Source: Anabas testudineus
Taxonomy: Eukaryota > Chordata > Actinopteri > Anabantiformes > Anabantidae
NCBI RefSeq assembly: GCF_900324465.2
Contig: NC_046614.1
Coordinates: 15,332,333 to 15,396,332, forward strand
DNA length: 64,000 nucleotides
Direction of reading: 5' to 3'
Shown: piece after piece, positions 55,226-64,000 of the stretch
How positions within the stretch are numbered: the stretch's first letter is position 1
Layout: each line of letters starts with the position of its first letter
The notes under the pieces: generated by a model
What the model was told of the DNA's origin: nothing
Databases searched by the model: none
Seen by the model: only the letters and a program-made list of their open reading frames with translations
Made by a program: the position numbers and the translations under genes

Positions 55226-58200
55226 TCAGTCATCAATGGTGGGGAGCCAGAATGCCTGTAAGACGAAGAACAGTTCAAAATGTAAGTAACATTACAGCCG
55301 TGCTCACCACAGAGTAAAAAAAATCTACTTGAATATCATTTAAAAGTTGTATTTATTCTTGTCTTCTGTCCTTCTGAGAACCAAATGAACTACACAAAAT
55401 GTATTTCATTTTATAAAATGTATATCTTCTGCGACCTGTAATAAAACTAAATTGGCACGTGACTCCACCTGTAATGTTAAACACTGCCCATCCAAAATTT
55501 TTAAAAATATAATAAATAATTTTTCTCCAAGTTCTTGTATCGATGAAGAGAGAGTCGGACTGCTGCACAAAGTCTTCTCCAGAACATCTCAAAGATTCTC
55601 AATGGGGTTAAGATTAGGACTCTGGTGGCTAATCCATGTGTGAAAATGATGCGTCATGCTCCCTGAACCGCTCTGTTACAATTTGAGCCAGATGAATCCT
55701 GTCATTGTCATCTTGAAATATGCCCATGTCATCAGGGAAGAAAAAAATCCATTGATGTAATAACCTGGTCATTCAGTATATTCAGGTAGTCAGCTGACCT
55801 CATTCTTTGGACACATAATGTGGCTGAACCTAGACCGGACCCACTGCAGCAACCCCAGATCATAGCACTGCCCCCACAGGCTGGTACAGTAGGCACTAGG
55901 CATGATGGGTGCTTCACTTCACCTGCCTTCCTTCTTACCCTGATGTGTCCATCACGCCACATGACCTTGTTCAATTGCTCAATCTTTATGCTCCTCAGCA
56001 AATTGAAGCCTTTTTTCTCCAGATTTTAATTGACAAGTGGTTTTCTTAAGGCTACACAGTTATCTAGTCCCAATCCCCTGAGTTCCCTTTGCATTTTGTG
56101 TGGAGATGCTCTTACTTTCACTATTAAATATAGCCATAAGTTCTACTGTTGTTTTTCTACAATTTGATTACTACATTCACCAAACGTCAAAGTGATCGCA
56201 GAAAACACTAGTACAACTAGAAAGAGGAAAGTCCAGATCCATGAATTGCACAGCTCTGTAGCATCACATAATCTACCAGACACAATTTAGGAAGCAATCA
56301 TTAAGTAATCAACACTCACCATGTTGGAGCAGGCACTTGCAAATGTCATGAACTTGGGGTTAAACTGCAGGCAGGTAATTGGGCCTGTGTGTTTTCCATC
56401 CAATAAAGCCACCTTCATACCACTCTCTGCATTCCACACATGGATCTTTCCGTCCTCCGAGCCTGAAATGTATGGACAAACACAGACACATTAACTTCTT
56501 GAGTTTGTTTGTTTTGTGAATATTGATTTTGTAGCTATTGCAAACAATATGTTTGTATTTGTACGTGTGATGAAAAGCATGACCTGTACTGTTATTCAAA
56601 GGGATAGTCCTAAATTTCCTTAAGAAATGTTTGTTTTATCAATCATTTAAGAAGATCCATATATGAGTAAGTATAGCAACTTTTTACTTTAATGTGAAAA
56701 CTATTTCTAGTGTACTATATTCCACAACTCAGCAGTAATTTTGTCCATATAATCTACATAAGGATCATTTGGTATATCTTATTAAAAGTAGGGGATGTGA
56801 CAACTGCTTCTTTGCTGAAAGGATGCAAGAAATTATCCAGCACTGAGACAACAACAAGCAAGAGTTATCTGAACTTACCAATCATAACGAACTGAGAGTC
56901 AGGAGTGAATGATGCCTCCAGCGTTACTGATTTACTGTTGTTGTAGCCCTGTGAGAAAATAAAGCAGCATCCATAAGCAATGATGTTGCGCACATTTATA
57001 CCCAAACATTAAACATTATTGAATATACAGCTTTTCATATCCTCATCACTTAAAAACAAAAAACTAACAAACAAACAAAAACAACAACAACAACAACACA
57101 TCATAGTTCTAATTTACTGTATTTAGTAAGCACTATGTTATTTGGTTACGTAAGATTTTTCTAAATGTTTTTAGTTTTCACGTGCAAAGTGTCCAAACTG
57201 CGATTGTACATGTTTTCTAATAACTACTTCTGTACATTGCCCATGATAAACTTTCTCTTACCCCAAAAGAATGTAGAACTGCACCCTTAAACGCATCTAA
57301 GATACGTAGAGCTCCACCATTAGTTGAAAGAAGAATTAGTTTTCCATCATTGCTAAACTTGAGTCCTGTCCATTCACACGTCCGATCATACTGGAGCTTG
57401 AAGGTTGCAAAGGGGCCCTGTTGACAAAAACAGTGACTATTTTGCTTTTATTAAAGTTTAACTGTTAACTTGAACTTGTAGACAAGCACACAACACCATT
57501 AGTGTTTCCATTTAAAAACAGCTTTTTCTTGCCTTGTCAAATGACCGCAGATCATAAAGTTTAACCATCTCTGAATTTATACCAGCAGCAAAAATGAGAC
57601 CTTCCGGATCGAACGAACACACTGGCTTTCCCTGCAGGTGCATCAGACCCTAAAATTGAAAAAAGGCAAGAGAGGGTCAGTATCAGTTATACCCCTCTAT
57701 TACATATTTTATATTAGTGCAACAAAATTGAGAAAAAATAAACAACAACAACAAAAAAAAACTCACCTGGCAATTAGGTGACCGTAGATCCCATAGTCTG
57801 ATAGTTTTATCTAAAGATCCAGAAATAAATGTGTCATCCACAGGAGACATGGAGAGAGATGTCACTCTGGTACAAAAAAAAACAAAAAAAACACAAGAAA
57901 AACCTGAGAACACAGCAACCTCCAACTGAATGCAGGTAATCTAATCAAGGCAGAAAACAAAGAAAGGCATACCAGGATATATTTACTTCTCACCTTTTGT
58001 TATGCCCAGGAAAGTAGCGGATGTATTTGTTGTCATGAAGGGACAGGTATCGGATTGTATCTTAAGCAAAAGGAGCAACACCAAGTTAGAAGAAACTGTC
58101 ATGTCATACATCAAACGTTACCAACAAGAACCAAGCTGGCATTCAGGTCTGATGAGTAGACTCAACCTTGGGCAAGGCAGTCACTTGTACAGTTAGCTCC

Positions 58201-59525
58201 TGTATGGGGCAGAATCACAGACCCTCAAACTGTACAAACAACTACCTCAGGCCAGAGTGAGTAGTCACAATCCAGCTGTGGTCCAACATGGGAATAGCAT
58301 CCTGTGAACACCAACCAGTGGCTAATGTCTCAAAAGTCCAACAGAAAACATAAACCACAACACTGAAACAACTGGTACACATGTCTGAAATTTTAATTAC
58401 TCTAATATTGCAACATAACTTAAATGTCGTTTCACAAATTACAGCAAAGCAATTCAACTGTCTGCATTTAAACAAAATCCACAGCAAATACATTGTTTAT
58501 ATTATGATCATTACAGTTATTGAATTAAAAAAAAAATTATAATATATATATACATATATATTTGATTCTTCTTCTCCGATTAATGTATTAATGGTTTATT
58601 ACCAAACTACTATAAAAAATGTAATTTGTGCAGCAACATACCATCGATTTTGTTGGAACTGTAGACCACAGTGTTTGCAGCATGTGTGTACCTGATCAGA
58701 TCCACTCCATACTTTTTACTGTAGAGAGTTCTCTTGGGTCTTTCATAAATCAGATTAGATGGGAGAGGAAAAGAGAGACATAAGCATTTCAGCAAAATTA
58801 ATGTAAATGAACAATCTCAACACCACAATTTCTAAAAGAATTAATAAAAAAGACAACACAGACTTAAGTTACAGATCACTGTAGGGCTAGCAGTCAAAGC
58901 AGGGGACATTATCAAATACACTGAGTCATTCACATTTTTGTTATTAGTTCGTATTTGTATGATGTTTGATTTGTTAGATGCTGGTCTATACAACACTGCT
59001 TGTTATCCAAGTCTTTTAATAAACATTATTGATAGAGTAATAAATGAGTAAAAAGTCAATTCCAAATACAAAGCTAAGTTAGCTATAGCCACCAATATGA
59101 CCATCTTAAGCAGCTTTATTTAATTTAGTTGATTTCTAACAATATGTTGGGCACGTAAAAATAATCACTTCCTAGCAAATAACTTAAAATACTAGAAACT
59201 GTCAGAATTAACAGTACAGATTTATATAATTGAATGTCCACACAGAAATCTGCATCTCACAGTATCGCTACCAAGTATGTTAGCAAAGCAGCAGGCCTCG
59301 CTAGCTAGCATAGCGAGTAGCTAACGTTAAAAACAGAGTAAAAATGACATAAAACTGCTCTTACTTTCCCTCTTGGCAGTCGTATAGGACTAACGAGTCG
59401 TCGTCGCTGCTAGAAATAATGGTTTCTCCGTTAGAACTGAAGTCAAAGCAGTTGATTTTGTCAGAGTTTTCTCGGAACACCTTAGCAACCCTGAAGCTCC
59501 GCAGCACATTGTCCGTCAGCTTCAT
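55226..59525 (-). CDS. wdr82: WD repeat-containing protein 82
   Basis: Nuclear seven-bladed WD40 protein. It brings SETD1A/B H3K4 methyltransferases to Ser5-phosphorylated RNA polymerase II and is part of the PNUTS-PP1 termination complex. Nine exons: 59365-59525, 58642-58739, 57994-58060, 57767-57866, 57533-57649, 57262-57417, 56879-56948, 56320-56462 and 55226-55255. They give 313 residues, the same length as human. Sequence identity is very high: [68 protein letters not shown]-like [14 protein letters not shown] and FWLPTIDD at the end. The intron 57418-57532 uses a GC donor. The last intron holds a decayed Tc1-like transposon. The last coding exon is only ten codons. Confidence 0.97.
55440..56250 (-). 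mobile_element. Decayed Tc1-like DNA transposon
   Basis: Read on the minus strand it shows the parts of a Tc1-type transposase in order: an N-terminal helix-turn-helix region (KSISTQN, LKKTTCQ-like words), [31 protein letters not shown], the [19 protein letters not shown] block, [15 protein letters not shown], and a DDE-region [14 protein letters not shown] followed by [14 protein letters not shown]. Several frame shifts and stops separate them, so it is dead. Clear terminal inverted repeats were not resolved. It sits in the last intron of wdr82 in the same orientation as the gene. Confidence 0.85.
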
Positions 59526-61537
59526 GATGGCCTCTGTCGGTCTCGGAGGGGAAGCAGCCCCTCGTTTTACAATTCAACTCGGTTTACAAATGTCAGTTGC
59601 GGTGATTAGTGTTAATATGTTAACGGTAACTGTACTAAAAGTTGAACTAAAAGAAGTATAATTCAAAAAAATAGCGACGAAAGCGCGACTGTGATACTAC
59701 TGATCCACGGGCGGGAGGGAAAAGCGTCGGTGACGCGCATATTCATCACCTGACGCGCGCATTGGTGGGGAAACTACGCGATATTTCCATGTTATCGCGG
59801 TAGCTGCGTCCTGCTGTTGACTTAAACTAGCTTTCCCAAAACAGTGCTGTAAGAAACGTCGCATAGGGGGCAGGTCGATGATAAAGTAATATTTGTTTTT
59901 GTTATGACTGTTAGGTAGACCAGAGCACTTTCCATGTCTGTTTTCATTTTTGCCTGTCTTTGTGAAACTTCTTCGTAAGGAGAGTTTCTGGGTGCTGCGC
60001 CATCGTAATGGACACAGAAGTGCAGAAGACAATAACAGTATGAGTTGTGCTCCCACTGAAAAGGATGTTTGAGGTATGAACCAACTTTAGCATAATATGA
60101 AGTCAGTTGTTTTCCTTTCTTCTCTAAAATCGACATCGTGAATAACTTGTCACACTGTTTAGTGTTTGCAAATGGCACTGCATAGGGGCAAACGAGAATG
60201 ACTTGAACAGTATTATACACAACGGACATGTCAGTGGCTGATTGCTCAATCTTCAGAAACGATATCAAATTTAATTTGCCTCTAAGCGATACCTGACATT
60301 TTTATGGTGAGAGCAGGTGTCTTCACAGCTCAAAGAAAACAAACAAGACGTGTGACCCACGGGCACATTAATTCAGGCGTAAAAAAAGCATTTAGATTAT
60401 GGGCATTGGCTGCACAGTGCTGCAGCAAAAGTGCCTTATAAATCTGCCAGTTACTGTGCTCAGGATTTTTAATGTGTCCAATGAACCAGGGCAGAAGTAA
60501 CTTTGACATCAAGCGTTTAGTTGAGTCATGTGCACCATCCAAGTCAATCATTACACACAGGGTACACAGTTCCAGTCAGTATCTGGTCAGATTTTTACTA
60601 CTCAGTTGAACTGCAGAGCTGGAGCACACATAACAGGCTTCCACAGGAATCCACAGGCTTCACATCCCATTTAGGAGTTTCCCAGGTAGGCAGCTGTATA
60701 AGTCTTCAGAAAGCACAGTCTTGCAAGCAAACCCTTTGGTTTGCAATAGTCAACGTAGCCTTTTGGGTCTATTCACTCGTTCAGCCTTCAACTCCACAAG
60801 TAACAATTTAATATGTGGAAAAAAAAATTCCTGTGGGTAGGATTGGTACACAACAGCTCTGTACATGTGTAATCCTTACATCTTCAGGTTTAATCAAACG
60901 ATTTAAACTGAACTACTGATTAGTGTGAGGACTGTATAGTTAATTTCATGAAAGTACTGTATGGTATTACAATTATGTACATATTGATTTCTTGGGACGC
61001 ACAATGCAATAACCCTTTGACGCCAGCACAAACATGATAAATGGCTTAACATGTTCAATGACTGTGACTCAGTTGGTAGGGCAGTCGGCAGTTGGGTTGG
61101 CGGTTCGCTTCCCGGCTCCCCCCAGTTCGTGGCCACGTGTTGAAATGTCCCGGGACATGACACTAAACAAGAAACCTTGGCCCCTCGAGAGGGCAGCCTG
61201 TCCACAAAGAATTTCCCCAGGGGGATTCATAAAGTATCAATTGTTGTTATTATTTTGAGTCCAGTGTTGTTACTTGGAATTGCAGGAATTTAATCGTTCT
61301 TTGGAGTTTAGTATGTTCAGCAATTTATAATTTAGCAACTTTTATCTGAGAGGTGAAAGTGGCCTTCAGCCAATATAAATGCTTTCTTGATAGCTAGAAT
61401 ATTTTATATGTATGATCTTTTGAAAATACATCTGCTTTTTTATTAAAAGTCTTAAAATTAATAAATATATATTTATATATTATAAATTATTCTTTGAATC
61501 TCTTAGGCAATTTCTACTCGGACCCAGTGAACTGTCC
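59526..61537. promoter_or_regulatory. wdr82-glyctk head-to-head interval with CpG-rich left end
   Basis: wdr82 starts leftward at 59525 and glyctk rightward at 61538. CpG-rich sequence lies at about 59530-59830, next to wdr82. The glyctk first coding exon has an upstream acceptor (TCTCTTAG, ending about 61504) and a donor-like GAGGTATGA near 60072 could end its non-coding exon, so one bidirectional promoter is possible. The rest is AT-rich and holds a SINE. Confidence 0.45.
61060..61255 (+). repeat. tRNA-derived SINE-like element
   Basis: Box A-like GTGACTCAGTTGGTAGGGC and box B-like GGTTCGCTTCC stand at the expected spacing, followed by CCCGGCTCC, an ACGTGTTGAAATGTCC body, and a GGGGGATTCATAAAGTATC tail ending in TTGTTATTATT. 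The order head, body, GGATTAATAAAGTATC-type tail is typical of fish SINEs. The acceptor stem is not tRNA-like, so it is not a tRNA gene. Confidence 0.7.
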
Positions 61538-63359
61538 ATGGCACGTGTTCTGTCCCTGTTCTGGCGTCACCCTTTTCTGGCCCTCGTGGGTAGGAAGAAA
61601 CAAACATTTTGCAAAATGTCAATAGACTCACGTGCTCGCAAAGTGTTTGCAGCTGCAGTGGAGGCTGTGCAGCCAGACACTGTGGTCCGGCAGAGTGTAG
61701 AACGCAAGGAGGATTCAGTGATTATTGATGGTCACAAATTCACACTCAAACACAACCTCCATTTGGTGGGATTTGGAAAAGCAGTATTGGGCATGGCTGC
61801 AGAGGCAGAGAGGATTATAGGGGATCACTTAGTAAAAGGAATCATAAGCGTGCCACATGGGATTCAGCAGACATTACAACAGCATGGGAAAGAGTAAGCT
61901 AAATCTTTCAGAGGTAAACAACTTAAAGTATTCCACAGAAATAAGATTAAACACAATAACCTCTCCCACGTCCACCACAGCCATCTGTTGTTAAAAGAAA
62001 ACACTCGCATCAAAGTAATTGAGGGAGCCAAGCACAACTTGCCTGATGCTGATGCCCAGAAGGCAGCTGAAGGGATCAAGCAGTTAGCCAGTGAACTGAC
62101 AGAGAAGGACTTGCTACTAGTTCTGATTTCAGGTAAACACCTTTTTTCTTGCCTACTCTTATTAAAACCATACCATAAAATCTAAAGGGGTTCAACCCTG
62201 TCTAGGTGGGGGCTCTGCGCTGTTACCTGCACCCATCTCACCAATATCACTGCAAGAGAAGCTGGATGTTACCCGTAAACTTGCAGCTGCTGGAGCCACT
62301 ATTCAAGAGCTGAACACTGTACGCCGTGCCCTTTCTGTCTTAAAGGGTGGAGGTCTTGCACATCTTGCTCACCCTGCACAGGTAGTGAACCTTTAAGTTA
62401 TTAGTGGTTAAAACAAAGTCATTTCAGCAATGTGCATTTTTATATTTCTCATGTCTTCACAGGTGGTTGCACTGATATTGTCTGATGTGATTGGGGACCC
62501 GCTAGATTTGATAGCCAGTGGCCCCACAGTGCATGGTGAGGTATGGCCTGAGGAAGTTTTGTCAGTCCTTGACCGGTACAAGCTGCTAAACTCTCTACCA
62601 GCATCACTAAAAGATGTCCTTGGGAGACCAAGTCCCCGGTGGAAGGGGAATAAGGATGTCACAGATAAATCAGAACACGTTCTCAATGTTGTGATTGGCT
62701 CCAACAGTATTGCCCTCACATGTGCAAGTCGCCGTGCCCGAGAGCTAGGCTTTCGCCCTGTTGTCTTGTCACCAGGAGTGTGTGGCGATGTAAGGTCAGT
62801 CTCCAGACTTTATGGCCTCCTTGCCCAGTTTGCCTGTTCTCAACAAGAACCTCCTCCTGAGATTGCTGCTGAGGTGCTGAGGCTGGGGCCTGAAGTAGGT
62901 GTGGAGAGCTGGGACCTTTGCCGTACTATGCAGGTCTTGTCTAAGGAGCGTACAGAAGGATGGGGTGCCACGTGTCTACTAGCTGGAGGTGAGCCCACTG
63001 TGGAGTTGACTGGGAAGGGCCGAGGTGGTCGAAACCAGGAGCTGGCTCTGCGAGTGGGACTGGAGATGAAAGACCTAGAACTCCCACCCAATGGTCCAGT
63101 CTTCCTGAGTGGTGGGACTGATGGTCAGGATGGACCTACTGAGGCAGCAGGGGCCATTACTGATTCCGGGTTGTATGAAGAAGCACAAGCACAGGGGCTG
63201 GACATTAACAGCTTCCTTACCAACAATGATTCTTACACATTTTTTTCACATCTCTCTGCTGGCCAGCGTTTACTTGTACCTGGTCTAACGTGCACCAATG
63301 TGATGGATGTGCACATGCTAATAATTCCATCAATCCCTATTAACATAAGATTGGACTAA
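61538..63359 (+). CDS. glyctk: Glycerate kinase (GLYCTK, MOFRL-type)
   Basis: Phosphorylates D-glycerate to 2-phosphoglycerate in serine and fructose breakdown; human deficiency causes D-glyceric aciduria. Exons are 61538-61893, 61981-62132, 62206-62381 and 62463-63359, giving 526 residues (human 523). The start MARVLSLFWRHPFLALVGRKK resembles a mitochondrial leader; a second Met (MSIDSRARKVF) could give a cytosolic form. Hallmarks are HLVGFGKAVLGMA, LVLISGGGSALLPAP, IQELNTVRRALSVLKGGGLA, LILSDVIGDPLDLIASGPT, LAGGEPTVELTGKGRGGRNQELALR, FLSGGTDGQDGPTEAAGA and TNVMDVHMLI. No breaks were seen and all junctions are canonical. Confidence 0.96.
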
Positions 63360-64000
63360 GATAAGACTACTTCCAAAACACACAGTAGTAAAAACTGAGA
63401 TGAACTTAGAGTGAGTAGGTTCAGGTTGGTGCCAAATCTAATTAAAATAAGGGATCTGACTTTGCAATGCAGATGCTTTATCTGTCAAACTACAAAAGCA
63501 AGATTGGAAATGCAAGTTTAAAATTGTGAACTTGATCTATTTTTAAAATAAATAAAACAAATTACAGCCTAGCTTTATCAGTCAGAGACAACTGTGGCTT
63601 TAGTACTTTAAGTACAATAAACAAATATAACAAGTGCTGTTTGCACAGGACTTGCACAATAGTATTACTTTCCAGCTTTACGGCTCAACTTTCAGGCAAT
63701 TCTTAAATATGCTGATGATTTTGTCAAAAAAAAAACAAAACAAAACAACAACAACAAAAAAAAAAACATCACAATATCACTATTTTCCCCATGCTTCTTT
63801 GACAATTTTTTAAGCGACACATAAACTGGATAAGCAGTAAATTGGATTAGATTTAAATGTAAACATTGACTTGGTCACTGAAAAACATTTTAAGCATATC
63901 TTGAAGAGGATTGGATTTGTTTTAGATTACTGTCTGACCAAAAAATAAATCTCTCCCAGGTCAGACTTCTCTTGCAGACTGTAGCAGTTTTTTTTTTTTT
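63360..64000 (+). other. glyctk 3' UTR and downstream flank
   Basis: AT-rich, with overlapping AATAAA hexamers at 63547-63556 about 190 bases past the stop, and an A-rich run near 63726-63767. No further gene seen before the window ends. Confidence 0.6.

Noticed and set aside
57533-57649. Apparent one-base insertion in a wdr82 exon
   Set aside because: Rechecking the line boundary gave a 117-base exon that is fully in frame ([11 protein letters not shown]).
59697-60551. Minus-strand open frames of 73-148 codons between wdr82 and glyctk
   Set aside because: They overlap each other in different frames, show no recognisable domain and have no consistent splice structure.
61060-61135. Possible tRNA gene
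   Set aside because: It has A- and B-box-like words but no closed acceptor or anticodon stem, and it continues into a SINE body and tail.

Overview
This is a gene-dense stretch of a teleost fish genome, most likely a percomorph. Three things point there: intron-split vertebrate genes with many short introns, CpG-rich promoters in an AT-rich background, and dispersed repeats of kinds I recall as common in fish. All coding models below were built by hand from reading frames, splice sites and remembered vertebrate orthologues. Exon lengths were checked for phase, and nearly every junction closes in frame.

Layout, left to right. Six genes on the minus strand reproduce the human 3p21.3 tumour-suppressor cluster in order: hyal1 (887-1967, last coding exon(s) outside the window), hyal2 (3569-6167), tusc2 (11407-12806), rassf1 (15011-23052, with separate RASSF1A-type and RASSF1C-type first exons), zmynd10 (24971-29112) and nprl2 (30822-34649). 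hemk1 (35650-39919, plus) is head-to-head with nprl2 and tail-to-tail with cish (41023-42444, minus). After about 5 kb without a recognised gene come twf2 (47781-54079, minus), wdr82 (55226-59525, minus) and glyctk (61538-63359, plus). The last three match a separate human 3p21 group, so the fish segment is a condensed version of two human neighbourhoods; several human neighbours (CYB561D2, TMEM115, CACNA2D2, MAPKAPK3, PPM1M) were not seen.

These genes are not an operon or one pathway. They cover hyaluronan turnover (hyal1, hyal2), RAS/Hippo and apoptosis signalling (rassf1, tusc2), dynein-arm assembly (zmynd10), amino-acid control of mTORC1 (nprl2), mitochondrial release-factor methylation (hemk1), cytokine feedback (cish), actin dynamics (twf2), RNA polymerase II-linked H3K4 methylation and termination (wdr82) and glycerate metabolism (glyctk).

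The most interesting signals are: four perfect STAT5-type TTCNNNGAA sites upstream of cish; an X-box next to a forkhead core upstream of the cilia gene zmynd10; three GC-AG introns, in hyal1, nprl2 and wdr82; a 15-base candidate microexon and an unusual N-terminus in twf2; a 47-bp near-perfect hairpin upstream of hyal2; and a 21-bp minisatellite at the rassf1C promoter. Repeats include a decayed Tc1-like transposon in a wdr82 intron, two SINE-like elements and several families of decayed dispersed repeats. I found no retroviral element, CRISPR array, rRNA or intact tRNA gene, and no clearly new multi-gene system.
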